Shown here in pieces: positions 1-8,582 of a DNA stretch of 64,000 nt (within the stretch, counting starts at the first letter, position 1; each line of letters begins with the position of its first letter). A program made the position numbers and the translations under genes. This DNA comes from JAUASW01 sp036880965 (GTDB lineage Bacteria > Pseudomonadota > Gammaproteobacteria > Burkholderiales > Burkholderiaceae_C). The DNA lies in assembly GCF_036880965.1 (NCBI RefSeq), contig NZ_JBAJMV010000001.1, forward strand, positions 620,001 through 684,000. Direction: 5' to 3'. The notes under the pieces were generated by a model. It was not told where the DNA came from and did no database searches. It saw only the letters and a list, made by a program, of their open reading frames with translations.

Positions 1-64
1 CCACCAGACGCTGGCGCAGCGCAAGGGCTGAATCGCCTCATCGATTCGGTGGTGCAATCGGGGC

Positions 65-454
65 ATGAACCCCGAAGCCGTTGATGATTTCCTGACCGAG
101 CTGCGCAAGCGCGATGCCGAGCGCTTCGCCCTGATAGATCGCACCCGCGAGTTGATCCACACCGCCGGGCCGCGGCTGCGCGAAGAGGTGCGCTACGGCG
201 GCCTGCTGTTCTCGGCCAGGTCGCCGGTCTGCGCCCTCTTCTCTTACGACAAGCACCTTGCGCTGGAGTTCAGCCGAGGCAGCGAGCTGCCCGACAGGCA
301 CGGCGTGCTGGAAGGCGAGCAGGGCAAGCGCCGCCACATCAAGCTGCACAAGCTCGGCGACCTCTTCAAGAAGAATGTGCGCGAGTACCTGGAGCTGGCG
401 TTTGCGGCCGAGGCCGCTGGAGCCGCTGCGAAGGGCAAGAAGCCGCAGCGTTGA
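65..454 (+). CDS. DUF1801 domain protein
   Basis: A 129-residue cytosolic protein with the DUF1801 (YdhG-like) fold pattern. The N-terminal helix begins MNPEAVDDFL, a central stretch reads VRYGGLLFS, and a basic segment RRHIKLHKL precedes a C-terminal helix and a Lys-rich tail (AAKGKKPQR). Members of this family are small ligand- or metal-binding proteins; one Bacillus relative is described as an intracellular iron chaperone, but no enzymatic role can be read here. It stands alone, with about 140 bases before the next gene. The family call is fairly secure and the function is unknown. Confidence 0.75.
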   Translation: MNPEAVDDFLTELRKRDAERFALIDRTRELIHTAGPRLREEVRYGGLLFSARSPVCALFSYDKHLALEFSRGSELPDRHGVLEGEQGKRRHIKLHKLGDLFKKNVREYLELAFAAEAAGAAAKGKKPQR

Positions 455-462
455 GTGCCTTG

Positions 463-506
463 TTGAGCGCCTGTTCGAGCGAATGAATGAGCGCCTGTTT
501 GAGCGC
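463..506. repeat. Short direct repeat, period 24
   Basis: Two near-identical 18-base copies (TGAGCGCCTGTTYGAGCG) start at 464 and 488 and differ at one base. They lie in the non-coding gap between the DUF1801 gene and the M28 peptidase gene. No function is evident. Confidence 0.5.
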
Positions 507-594
507 ATCTCGCACAGTGACCAAGGGCGTCTCGTCCCGCCCGCCACCATAATCCGCCGCTTCAGAACACATCCATCAATCGAAGGGACGGACG

Positions 595-1962
595 GTGCGC
601 TTTTCTCTCCAATCTCTCCTCGTCGGCGCTTGCGCTGCGCTGAGCCTGGCCGCTACTGCCCAGACAGCGCAGACGCCCTGGATCGTCAAGCAGCAATGGG
701 TCAGCGCCCATGAGTCCTTCCTGGCCTCCGATGCGCTGCAAGGCCGCAAGAGCGCCACGCGCGACGAAACCATCGCCGCTGTCTACGTCGCCTCGCAGTT
801 CGAGAGCTTCGGCATCAAGCCGGCGCCGGGCATGAACAACAGCTACCTGCAGACGGCCGTGCTGCCCAAGCCGCGCCTGCAAGGCCCGGCCCGCCTGACG
901 GCGGCTGGCAAGACTCAGTCCGAAGGCCTGCTGCTGTTCACCTCCAGCGGCCAGCCCGTCAGTGGCAAGCTGAGCATCGCCGCCTCCGACGATCCCAAGG
1001 CCCTGGGCAATGACGAGATCGTCCTGGTCAAGGGAACTGCACCCATGATGGACTGGTACGGCGCCGCCAGCCGCCAGGGCGTCCAGCTGCTGATCGTGCG
1101 CGACAGCGAAGACGGTCGCAAGACCTTCGCACAGATGGGCAGCCAAACCCGGCTGATGCGCGCCCCAGGCCCGCAAGGCCGGCCCCGCACCACCTTGCTG
1201 GCCGTGCCGTCAGCCTTGTTCGACCAACTGGCGGCAACGCCCGGCCAGGCCCTCACGCTCGAGCCCGGCAGCATCGTCGAAGACAAGCTGGTCACGACGA
1301 ACGTGATCGGTCATCTGCAAGGCACCGACCCCAAGGCCGGCACCATCCTGTTCTCTGCCCATCTGGACCACCTGGGCATGCAGGCCGATGGCGTGACCAT
1401 CATGCATGGTGCCAACGACAACGCCTCCGGCGTCACCGCCGTGCTGGAAGTGGCGCGCGCGCTGGCTGCCGGCGAAAAGCCCAGGCGCTCCATCCTCTTC
1501 GTCTGCTTCGGCGCCGAGGAAATTGGGCTGCTGGGCGCAGGCTACTTCGCCAAGAACCCGCCGATTCCGCTGACCGACATCATCGCCAACCTCGAGTTCG
1601 AGATGATCGGCATGCAGGACCCGAAGCTGCCGGCCAAGACCCTGATGATGACCGGCTTCGAACGCTCGGATTTCGGCGAGACCATGAAGGCCCGCGGCTT
1701 CAGCATCACTGCCGACCCCTACCCGGAACACAAGTTCTTCCAACGTTCCGACAACTATCAGCTGGCCCTGGCCGGCATCGTGGCCCACACCGTCTCGGGC
1801 TGGGCCACAACGCCGACCTATCACAAGGCCGACGACGACATCGCCCACCTGGACCTGCCCTTCATGACGGCAGTCATCCAGTCGCTGATTGAGCCGGCCC
1901 GATGGCTGGCAAATGCAGATTACGTCCCTGCCTGGAAGCCAGGCGGCCGTCCTGTGCGTTGA
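595..1962 (+). CDS. Secreted M28 family metallopeptidase
   Basis: A 455-residue exported zinc aminopeptidase-type protein. It starts at GTG with AAGGGA about 10 bases upstream. The first ~22 residues form a Sec signal peptide ending near ATAQT. A PA-like insert (about 110-225) precedes the M28 catalytic domain. Visible metal and catalytic residues are HLDHLG (His256, Asp258), GANDNASG (Asp275) and GAEEIGLLG (Glu308 catalytic, Glu309 ligand), plus the late His in TYHKADDD. Such enzymes trim N-terminal residues from peptides in the periplasm or outside the cell. It fits with the dipeptidyl peptidases and POT transporter found elsewhere in the window. Substrate preference cannot be read. Confidence 0.9.
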   Translation: MRFSLQSLLVGACAALSLAATAQTAQTPWIVKQQWVSAHESFLASDALQGRKSATRDETIAAVYVASQFESFGIKPAPGMNNSYLQTAVLPKPRLQGPARLTAAGKTQSEGLLLFTSSGQPVSGKLSIAASDDPKALGNDEIVLVKGTAPMMDWYGAASRQGVQLLIVRDSEDGRKTFAQMGSQTRLMRAPGPQGRPRTTLLAVPSALFDQLAATPGQALTLEPGSIVEDKLVTTNVIGHLQGTDPKAGTILFSAHLDHLGMQADGVTIMHGANDNASGVTAVLEVARALAAGEKPRRSILFVCFGAEEIGLLGAGYFAKNPPIPLTDIIANLEFEMIGMQDPKLPAKTLMMTGFERSDFGETMKARGFSITADPYPEHKFFQRSDNYQLALAGIVAHTVSGWATTPTYHKADDDIAHLDLPFMTAVIQSLIEPARWLANADYVPAWKPGGRPVR

Positions 1963-1971
1963 GCCCCTTGT

Positions 1972-2105
1972 CCAAGGAATACCTTGGCCGGCCATCGCCG
2001 AGACGCGATGGCGCTCGTGCCGTCCAATCCCGCGCAGGCGGGATTAGAGCCGCGGCACTCTCTCGCCCGAGGGGACGGCGATGCTTGCCGGATTGACCGG
2101 CAAGC
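1972..2105 (+). promoter_or_regulatory. Cluster of four perfect stem-loops upstream of moaA
   Basis: Four consecutive perfect hairpins occupy the gap between the M28 peptidase and moaA. They are CCAAGG/CCTTGG at 1972-1987, GCCATCGC/GCGATGGC at 1991-2012, AATCCCGC/GCGGGATT at 2026-2045 and GCTTGCCGG/CCGGCAAGC at 2083-2105, with 4-6 base loops. None is followed by a T run, so simple intrinsic terminators are unlikely. They could be a structured 5' leader of the molybdenum-cofactor genes or a compound intergenic repeat. I could not match them to the known Moco riboswitch. Confidence 0.45.
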
Positions 2106-2180
2106 ACATCGACCAACGGCCGGCTTGGGAGCGGCCCGGCGCTCGGCACAATGCCCTCTGTCGTCTCGACCAAGGGCACA

Positions 2181-3293
2181 ATGAGCCCCATGTCCGAGCG
2201 CATCATTCCCCTGGTCGACCATCGCCGCTCGCTGCCCCTGCCGCCACCGCAGGCCGGCAGCAGGGGCTTGCTCGCCGATGCGCTAGGCCGGCCGCTGCAC
2301 GACTTGCGGATCTCGGTCACCGACCGCTGCAATTTCCGCTGCAGCTATTGCATGCCCAAGGAAGTGTTCGACAAGAGCCACAGCTTCCTGAAACACAGCG
2401 AATTGCTGAGCTTCGAAGAGATCACGCGGCTCGCAAGGATCTTCGTCGCGCAAGGCGTGCAGAAGATCCGCCTGACCGGTGGCGAGCCGCTGCTGCGCAA
2501 GAACATCGAGCGGCTGATCGAAATGCTGGCCGGGCTGCGCACACCCGAAGGCCAAGCGCTGGACCTGACGCTGACGACCAACGGCTCGCTGCTGGCCCGC
2601 AAAGCCAGTGCCCTGAAGGCCGCCGGCCTGCAGCGCATCACCGTCAGCCTCGATGCGATGGACGACACGATCTTCCGCCGCATGAACGACGTGGATTTCC
2701 CGGTTGCCGAGGTGCTGGAGGGCATAGCCGCCGCCGAGGGCGCGGGTCTGTCGCCGATCAAGGTGAACATGGTGGTCAAGCGCGGCGTCAACGAGCAGGA
2801 GATCCTGCCCATGGCGCGGCACTTCCACGGCAGGGGCGTCACGCTGCGCTTCATCGAGTACATGGACGTGGGCGCCACCAACGGCTGGCGCATGGACGAG
2901 GTCCTGCCCTCGCGCGAGGTACTGGCCCTGTTACGGCAGGAGTTCAGCCTGCAACCGCTGCAAGCCAGCGCGCCAGGCGAGACCGCCGAGCGCTGGGCCC
3001 ATGCCGATGGCGGCGGCGAGATCGGCCTGATCTCCAGCGTCACGCAAGCCTTCTGTGGCGATTGCAACCGCGCCCGGCTCTCCACCGAGGGTCGGCTCTA
3101 TCTCTGCCTCTTCGCCCATGCAGGCCATGACCTGCGCGGCTTGCTGCGCAATGGTGCCGAAGACGACGCCATTGCCGGCACGCTCGCCTCGATATGGTCG
3201 GCCCGCAGCGACCGCTATTCGCAGCTGCGCGCCAGCGGCACGGCCCTGCCTGGCGAGGCCCGCAAGGTGGAAATGCACTACATCGGAGGCTAG
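2181..3293 (+). CDS. moaA: GTP 3',8-cyclase MoaA (molybdenum cofactor step 1)
   Basis: Radical-SAM enzyme that, with MoaC, converts GTP to cyclic pyranopterin monophosphate, the first step of molybdopterin synthesis. The SAM cluster motif CNFRCSYC follows RISVTDR, GGEPLLR is the SAM-binding segment, and the second Fe-S cluster is in CGDCNRARLSTEGRLYLC. The chain ends in Gly-Gly (HYIGG), the C-terminal tail needed for activity. I chose ATG 2181 (AAGGG just upstream); ATGs at 2151 and 2190 are alternatives, giving 367-380 residues. It is followed after 3 bases by a GNAT gene and then moeA, forming a coupled cluster. Confidence 0.95.
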   Translation: MSPMSERIIPLVDHRRSLPLPPPQAGSRGLLADALGRPLHDLRISVTDRCNFRCSYCMPKEVFDKSHSFLKHSELLSFEEITRLARIFVAQGVQKIRLTGGEPLLRKNIERLIEMLAGLRTPEGQALDLTLTTNGSLLARKASALKAAGLQRITVSLDAMDDTIFRRMNDVDFPVAEVLEGIAAAEGAGLSPIKVNMVVKRGVNEQEILPMARHFHGRGVTLRFIEYMDVGATNGWRMDEVLPSREVLALLRQEFSLQPLQASAPGETAERWAHADGGGEIGLISSVTQAFCGDCNRARLSTEGRLYLCLFAHAGHDLRGLLRNGAEDDAIAGTLASIWSARSDRYSQLRASGTALPGEARKVEMHYIGG

Positions 3294-3296
3294 ATT

Positions 3297-3869
3297 TTGA
3301 AGACCGGTACTGACCGCCTTGCGTGCCGCCTGCGCGTCATGCGCGAAGAAGATCTGGTGCGGTACAAGCAGCTGCGCGACGCGATGCTGGAGCGCTTCGA
3401 GGAAGCCTTCACATCGGACGCCGAGACCGAGCGCAGCCGCACAGCCGAGAGCTATCGCAATCGCCTGGGGCTGGCAGCCGGCGGCCATACCCTGTTCACG
3501 CTCACCGCCTGGCTGGGCGAGCAGATGGTCGGTGCGATCAGTGCCGAGATCGACCCGCGTGCCAAGGTGCGCCACATCGCCCATATCGTCGGCATGATGG
3601 TCTCGCCCGAGCTGCAAGGCGTGGGTCTGGGCCGCGCGCTGCTTGAGCAGGCACTGGAGATGCTGGAAGGCGAGCCAGTGCTGGAGCAGGTGACCTTGAG
3701 CGTCAGCGCCGGCAATGCCGCGGCCGTGGCCCTGTATGAGCGTTGCGGCTTCAAGCGCTACGGCTTGCTGGACCAGGCGATCAAGCTGCCCGACGGGCGC
3801 TACGTGGCAAAAGCCCTGATGTGCCGTCATTTGCGCGATTCAGGCACCGCCCCGCCCGCTTCGCCATGA
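3297..3869 (+). CDS. GNAT family N-acetyltransferase
   Basis: A 190-residue acetyltransferase that uses acetyl-CoA to acetylate an amine. The pyrophosphate-binding loop is at about 108-113 (ELQGVGLGRALLEQAL) and the family-typical NAAAVALYERCGFKRYG follows. The start is TTG at 3297, supported by GGAGG 7 bases upstream inside the moaA 3' end. It lies between moaA and moeA and overlaps the moeA start by 4 bases (ATGA), so it is translated with the cofactor genes. The substrate is unknown, and a cofactor-related role is only suggested by position. Confidence 0.85.
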   Translation: MKTGTDRLACRLRVMREEDLVRYKQLRDAMLERFEEAFTSDAETERSRTAESYRNRLGLAAGGHTLFTLTAWLGEQMVGAISAEIDPRAKVRHIAHIVGMMVSPELQGVGLGRALLEQALEMLEGEPVLEQVTLSVSAGNAAAVALYERCGFKRYGLLDQAIKLPDGRYVAKALMCRHLRDSGTAPPASP

Positions 3870-5155
3870 GCCTGCAAGAGATTGCCACGCGTCTCGCCGG
3901 CTACGACGCCGAAGACCTGCACCTCGACCTGGCGCGCGACTTCATCGCCCAAGCACTGCCCGCGCCCGACGCTTCACAGGCCGAACGGCTGCCGCTGCGC
4001 TCGGTGCTGGGCCGTGTGCTCGCTGAAGACTTGATCTCCGGCATCGACGTGCCGGCGCACGACAACTCGGCCATGGACGGCTACGCCTTCCGTGGTGCCG
4101 AGATGCAGCCCGGCCTGACCACCACACTGCGCATTGCCGGCCTCAGCCTGGCCGGGGAACTGCCTGCTGCCGAGCTGCCTGCGGGCCATTGCCAGCGCAT
4201 CATGACCGGCGCGGTCATGCCGCCATGCCTGGACACCGTGGTACCGCAGGAACTCGCGCAGCACTTGGGTGAGCACAGCATCCAGATTCCGGCCGACCTC
4301 CTGAAAGCAGGTGCGAACCGACGAAAGGCAGGCGAAGACCTGGCCCAAGGCCAGGTGGCGCTGGCCGCTGGCCGCCTCCTGAAGGCGCCCGACATCGGCC
4401 TGATCGCCTCGCTGGGCCAGATCGAAACCCTGGTGTTTCCACGCCTCCGGGTGGCCTTGCTGTCCACGGGCAATGAGCTCTGCGCACCGGGCCAGCCTTT
4501 GCAATCCGGCCAGATCTACGACAGCAACCGCTACACCTTGACCGCGCTCCTGCAGCGCCTGGGCTGCATCGAGGTCATCGACCTCGGCTTGGTACAGGAT
4601 GAGCCGCAAGCGCTGCGCCAGGCATTTGCCGAAGGCACGGCTCGGGCCGACGTCTTGATCACTACTGGCGGCGTCAGTGCAGGTGACGCCGATCACACCA
4701 GGCAGGTGATGGCCGTAATGGGCGACGTGTTGTTCTGGAAGCTGGCCATGCGCCCCGGCCGCCCGGCTGCCATCGGTCAGATGCGCCGCGCCGATGGCAG
4801 CTCCGCATTGCTCTTCGGCCTGCCTGGCAACCCGGTGGCCGTGATGGTGACCTTCTACGCCCTGGTGCGCGAGGCCTTGCTGCGCATGGCGGGCGCCCGG
4901 CCCGAGCCGCTGCCGCTCCTGCGGGCAGCCAGCGTCAAGGCCATCCGCAAGAAGCCTGGCCGCACCGAGTACCAGCGAGGCATCGTCAGCCGCGCCGCGG
5001 ACGGCGGCTGGCAGGTCGAGACCACGGGCGACCAGGGCTCGGGCATTCTCTCGAGCATGAGCCGGGCCAATGGCTTGATCGTGCTGAACCACGGCCAGGG
5101 CGGCCTGGCCGCGGGCGCTGCGGTCGATGTGTTGCCTTTTGACGCCTTGATGTAG
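3866..5155 (+). CDS. moeA: Molybdopterin molybdenumtransferase MoeA
   Basis: Inserts molybdenum into adenylylated molybdopterin, the last step of cofactor assembly. The protein has 429 residues, typical for MoeA. Visible signatures are DVPAHDNSAMDGYAF near the N terminus, the MoCF-domain motif TTGGVSAGDADH, the PGRPAAIG segment, and LFGLPGNPVAVMVTF; a C-terminal beta-barrel domain IV follows. ATG 3866 overlaps the stop of the GNAT gene by 4 bases, indicating translational coupling in moaA-GNAT-moeA. mobA, moaC and other pathway genes are not in the window. Confidence 0.95.
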   Translation: MSLQEIATRLAGYDAEDLHLDLARDFIAQALPAPDASQAERLPLRSVLGRVLAEDLISGIDVPAHDNSAMDGYAFRGAEMQPGLTTTLRIAGLSLAGELPAAELPAGHCQRIMTGAVMPPCLDTVVPQELAQHLGEHSIQIPADLLKAGANRRKAGEDLAQGQVALAAGRLLKAPDIGLIASLGQIETLVFPRLRVALLSTGNELCAPGQPLQSGQIYDSNRYTLTALLQRLGCIEVIDLGLVQDEPQALRQAFAEGTARADVLITTGGVSAGDADHTRQVMAVMGDVLFWKLAMRPGRPAAIGQMRRADGSSALLFGLPGNPVAVMVTFYALVREALLRMAGARPEPLPLLRAASVKAIRKKPGRTEYQRGIVSRAADGGWQVETTGDQGSGILSSMSRANGLIVLNHGQGGLAAGAAVDVLPFDALM

Positions 5156-5271
5156 GCGGCCCCGGGTTTGCAGGGGGATGCCTGTCGGCTTTTTGACAGT
5201 CTGGTGCCAAGATGCTGCACTAGCATTGCGGCATAGGAAATCCAGCAGTTCCAAGATTCAAGGAGACCGTC

Positions 5272-5814
5272 ATGGCCAGCCCCTTCCGCCCTGCCATCGA
5301 CCTGATGGCCCAGTACGCGGCCTACCACCGCGACCGCCGCAATATCGCCACTCATTTCATCGGCATTCCGCTGATCGTGTTCTCCATTGGCGTGCTGCTT
5401 GCGCGTGCCAGCTTTGAGATGGGCGGCCTGGCGCTCAATGGCGCCTGGGTGCTGTGGGCTCTGAGCGCCCTCTGGTACCTGACACGTGGCGAGTTCACGC
5501 TGGGCCTGGCCACCGTCGCGGTGAACGGCCTCTTGATGGCTCTGGCCACGCCGCTGGCCGCCGGCAGCCTGGCGTCCTGGCTGCTCTGGGGCATCGGCAG
5601 CTTCGTGGTCGGTTGGGTGATCCAGTTCGTCGGCCACTATTACGAGGGCCGCAAGCCGGCCTTTGTGGACGACTTGGTCGGACTGCTCGTGGGCCCGATG
5701 TTTGTCGTCGGTGAATGGCTGTTCGCGCTGGGCTGGGGCCGCAGCATGCTGGGCGAGATCGAGCGCCGCGTCGGCCCCACGCACATTCGCGACCTGGCCC
5801 ATCCGGCCACGTGA
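5272..5814 (+). CDS. Mpo1-like (DUF962) membrane protein
   Basis: A 180-residue inner-membrane protein of the DUF962/YGL010w family. It carries the family His motifs THFIGIPLIV near residue 25 and GHYYEGRKPAF near 123, with about four membrane helices between and around them. The yeast homologue Mpo1 is an Fe(II)-dependent dioxygenase acting on 2-hydroxy fatty acids; bacterial roles are not established. AAGGAG lies 6 bases before the ATG. Its stop overlaps the GTG start of the next gene (GTGA), so the two are probably co-translated. Confidence 0.85.
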   Translation: MASPFRPAIDLMAQYAAYHRDRRNIATHFIGIPLIVFSIGVLLARASFEMGGLALNGAWVLWALSALWYLTRGEFTLGLATVAVNGLLMALATPLAAGSLASWLLWGIGSFVVGWVIQFVGHYYEGRKPAFVDDLVGLLVGPMFVVGEWLFALGWGRSMLGEIERRVGPTHIRDLAHPAT

Positions 5815-6833
5815 GCCGCACCATTGCCCGGCTGCGCCGCTTCGCGCTGCTGCTGGCATTGCTGCTGATTGCGGCAGCGCTCTTCCTTGCGGTCCAGATG
5901 CAGCGCCGGCCAGCGCTCGCCGGCCTGAATGATCTGGTGCTGCCGGTCGCCCCGCCGCAGACGGGCGAGCTGCGTGTGCGGTTCGCGGGTGTCAGCACGC
6001 TCCTGTTCGATGACGGCGAGACCGCCTGGCTGACCGATGGCTTCTTCAGCCGCCCGCCGCTGTCGGCCCTGCTTGGCAAGATTGCGCCCGATGTGCCGCG
6101 CGTCGATGCCGGCTTGAAGGCACTGGGCATCAAGAAGCTGGCCGCTGTCGTGCCCCTGCATTCGCACTACGACCATGCGATGGATTCGCCGTTGATCGCG
6201 CGTCGTACTGGCGCCCTGCTGGTCGGTTCGCCATCGACGCTCAACCTCGGCCGCGGTGCCGGCCTCGACGCCACGCAGATGCGCGAAGTGAAGTCCGGCG
6301 ACAGCCTTCAGCTCGGCCGTTTCAAGATCAGCTTCATTGCCTCGCGCCATTCGCCCACCTTGTGGAGCGATGGCAATGGCCATGAGGACATCGAAGCGCC
6401 CCTGAGCGCCCCAGCCGCTGCGAGTGCCTGGCGCGAAGGCACGGTCTGGTCACTGCTGGTCGAGCATGAGGGCCAGCGAATCCTCGTGCAGGGCAGCGCA
6501 GGCTTCGTGCCTGACGCAATGAAGGGCCGGCCGGCCGACGTGGTCTTCCTCGGCGTTGGCACGCTGGGCCAGAAGGACCAGGCCTACCGCGACGCCTACT
6601 GGCGCGAGACCGTCCAGCTGAGCGGCGCGCGTCGCGTGATCCCGATCCATTGGGACGACTTCTGGCAGCCACTGCCGGACGGTGCCACGCAACCCCTGGC
6701 CATGCCCTACCTGATCGACGATTTCGGCAGCACGCTGAGCGACCTGCAGGCGCGCGCCAAAGCCGAGCAGCGTGAGCTGAAACTGGCGCCGCTGTGGCAG
6801 CCCTTCAATCCCTATCCAAAGGCCAGACCATGA
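5811..6833 (+). CDS. Membrane-anchored MBL-fold metallohydrolase
   Basis: A 340-residue protein with one N-terminal membrane segment (about 8-28, ALLLALLLIAAALFLAV) and a metallo-beta-lactamase-fold domain. The zinc motif is PLHSHYDHAMDS (HxHxDH). Further ligands are likely at ASRHSP, and a late His is in VIPIHWDDFW. This layout resembles UlaG/NAPE-PLD-like hydrolases, but the substrate is unknown. The GTG start at 5811 overlaps the DUF962 stop, and its own stop overlaps the next ATG. The co-translation chain with a lipid-oxidation-type membrane protein hints at a lipid or envelope substrate (inference). Confidence 0.82.
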   Translation: MSRTIARLRRFALLLALLLIAAALFLAVQMQRRPALAGLNDLVLPVAPPQTGELRVRFAGVSTLLFDDGETAWLTDGFFSRPPLSALLGKIAPDVPRVDAGLKALGIKKLAAVVPLHSHYDHAMDSPLIARRTGALLVGSPSTLNLGRGAGLDATQMREVKSGDSLQLGRFKISFIASRHSPTLWSDGNGHEDIEAPLSAPAAASAWREGTVWSLLVEHEGQRILVQGSAGFVPDAMKGRPADVVFLGVGTLGQKDQAYRDAYWRETVQLSGARRVIPIHWDDFWQPLPDGATQPLAMPYLIDDFGSTLSDLQARAKAEQRELKLAPLWQPFNPYPKARP

Positions 6834-7843
6834 GCCCGACGAGCAGCCCGGTCTTGATCATGGGTGCCGGCTCGGTAGGCTGCTATCTCGGTGGCTGCCT
6901 GGCATCAGCAGGCCTGGAAGTCCATTTCGTCGGCCGGCCGCGCGTGATTGCTGCGCTGCGCGAGCAGGGCCTCAAGCTCACCGACCTGAACGGCCGCGAG
7001 CAGCGGATCCAATCGGTCGACCTGCATCTGCATGAGCAGGTGCCGGCCAACCTGTCACCCAGCGTCACGCTCCTGTGCGTGAAGAGTGGCGCCACCGCCA
7101 GCGCCACGGCAGAGTTGCAGGCGGCCCTGCCGGCCGGCAGCCTCGTGGTGTCGATGCAGAACGGCATCGGCAATGCCGAGCGAGCACAGGCGTCAGCGCC
7201 GGATCTTCGCTGCCTGCCGGGCATGGTGCCTTTCAATATCGCCGAGCTCTCGCCAGGCCATTTCCATCGCGGCACGGCCGGCGCCTTGATGGCACAAGAC
7301 GACCCCTTGCTGCAGCCGCTCCAGGCCGCCTTTTCGGCCCAGGGCCTGGGATTCAAACTGTTGCCCGACTTGCGTGCCATCCAGTGGGGCAAGCTGCTGA
7401 TCAACCTGAACAACCCGGTCAATGCGCTGTCCGGCCGGCCATTGCGCGAGCAGCTTCTGCAGCGCGGCTACCGGCGCTGCTTTGCCGCGCTGCAGAGCGA
7501 GGCGCTAGAGGTGCTGGCGACGGCCGGCATCGAGCCTGCCCAGCTGGCCGCCCTGCCACCGCGCCGCCTGCCTGCGATGCTGCGGCTGCCGACCTTCATC
7601 TTCCAGCGGCTGGCCAAGCGCATGCTGCAGATCGATGCCAAGGCCCGCTCCAGCATGGCGGACGACCTGGCCCTGGGCCGCAGCACCGAGATCGATGCGC
7701 TGTGCGGCGAGGTGGTGCGCCTGGCCGCCTCCAACGGCCGACAGGCGCCGCTGAGCGCGCGCATGTGCGAGCTCGTGCAGAATTTTCCGCAGCGCGGCCG
7801 GCCATACGGCCCCGACGAGCTGCCCAAGGTGCTGGGGATCTGA
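6830..7843 (+). CDS. 2-dehydropantoate 2-reductase family protein
   Basis: NADPH-dependent reductase of the PanE/ApbA family, 337 residues. The Rossmann motif GAGSVGCYLGG is at the N terminus. SMQNGIGN and the Lys-containing QWGKLLINLNNPVNAL match the catalytic Lys region, and the C-terminal helical domain contains SSMADDLALGRSTEID. Canonical PanE makes pantoate for coenzyme A. Several paralogues with other ketoacid substrates exist, so the exact role is uncertain, and no other pan gene is nearby. The ATG at 6830 overlaps the upstream stop by 4 bases. Confidence 0.85.
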   Translation: MSPTSSPVLIMGAGSVGCYLGGCLASAGLEVHFVGRPRVIAALREQGLKLTDLNGREQRIQSVDLHLHEQVPANLSPSVTLLCVKSGATASATAELQAALPAGSLVVSMQNGIGNAERAQASAPDLRCLPGMVPFNIAELSPGHFHRGTAGALMAQDDPLLQPLQAAFSAQGLGFKLLPDLRAIQWGKLLINLNNPVNALSGRPLREQLLQRGYRRCFAALQSEALEVLATAGIEPAQLAALPPRRLPAMLRLPTFIFQRLAKRMLQIDAKARSSMADDLALGRSTEIDALCGEVVRLAASNGRQAPLSARMCELVQNFPQRGRPYGPDELPKVLGI

Positions 7844-7844
7844 A

Positions 7845-8582
7845 ATGGCTGTGACAGGATTGGGCCAGCGCCTGTTCGCCATCCTCAGCTTCTTGCCGCT
7901 GGCCTGCCCGGCCCTGGCGGCTGAGGGCCCGGCCCGCATCACCTTCCTGCTGCCTGAGACGCCAGCCGTGTTCGTGCGCGACCCGGCGACCGGCGTCTTC
8001 AGCGGGCGCGGTATCGACATGCTGCGCCGCCTGGCCAAGCATGCCAACATCGGCGAGCCGCTGTTCGAACAGACCATCACCGCCCGCGCCCTGCTCGACG
8101 CGAACACCCGAGCGGGCACCTGTGCCGTGGGCATGGGCCGCTCACCGGAACGCGAAGCGCAGTTCCTCTGGGCCGGTCCGATCTCCCGCGCCGAGTTGGT
8201 GCTGCTGGCCCGTGCCGATGACACGCGGCGCTTCGCCAGCCTGGAAGACGCCCGCAATCTGACCATAGGCGCTATTCGCAACTCGGTGGTCGCCCAGCGG
8301 CTGCGCGCGCAGAACCTGCAGGTCGAGGAAGTCGCCGACGATGCGACCAATCTGCGCAAGCTGCAGGCTCAGCGCATCGATGTCTGGGCCGCCAACGGCT
8401 TCGTCGCCCGCGAGGAGCTGCGCAATGCCATCGCGCCGCCGCCCAAGGTCGTGCTCTCGTTCGGTCTGATCGAGACCTTCATCGCCTGCAACCCGCAGAT
8501 GGACGAAGCCTTGTTCGCAGCGATCCGCCAGGCCGTGGCGACGCTGACGCGCGAAGGCGCGTTCTCGACGGTCAAACCCTGA
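7845..8582 (+). CDS. Periplasmic solute-binding protein (SBP family 3-like)
   Basis: A 245-residue exported protein. The signal peptide (about 1-25) ends at CPALAAEG. The mature part has the two-lobe pattern of amino-acid-type binding proteins: FSGRGIDMLRRLAK early, WAGPISRAELVLLAR at the hinge, LEDARNLTIGAIRNSV, and a return to lobe 1. No permease or ATPase genes flank it, so it may be an orphan receptor or sensor component rather than a transporter part. Its stop overlaps a 41-codon reading frame (TGATG at 8580-8584). Confidence 0.75.
   Translation: MAVTGLGQRLFAILSFLPLACPALAAEGPARITFLLPETPAVFVRDPATGVFSGRGIDMLRRLAKHANIGEPLFEQTITARALLDANTRAGTCAVGMGRSPEREAQFLWAGPISRAELVLLARADDTRRFASLEDARNLTIGAIRNSVVAQRLRAQNLQVEEVADDATNLRKLQAQRIDVWAANGFVAREELRNAIAPPPKVVLSFGLIETFIACNPQMDEALFAAIRQAVATLTREGAFSTVKP

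Noticed and set aside
1..31. Possible 3' end of a plus-strand gene (HQTLAQRKG then TGA)
   Set aside because: Only nine codons are visible before the stop, which is too little to support a gene call.
463..506. CRISPR-like short repeat
   Set aside because: There are only two 18-base copies with a 6-base spacing; no array and no cas genes.
2026..2045. AATCCCGC/GCGGGATT hairpin as the M28 gene terminator
   Set aside because: No T run follows and it lies among three similar hairpins, so a single terminator role is not supported.
1972..2105. Moco riboswitch upstream of moaA
   Set aside because: The position is right, but the simple successive hairpins do not match the multi-stem Moco architecture I know; only a covariance search could decide.
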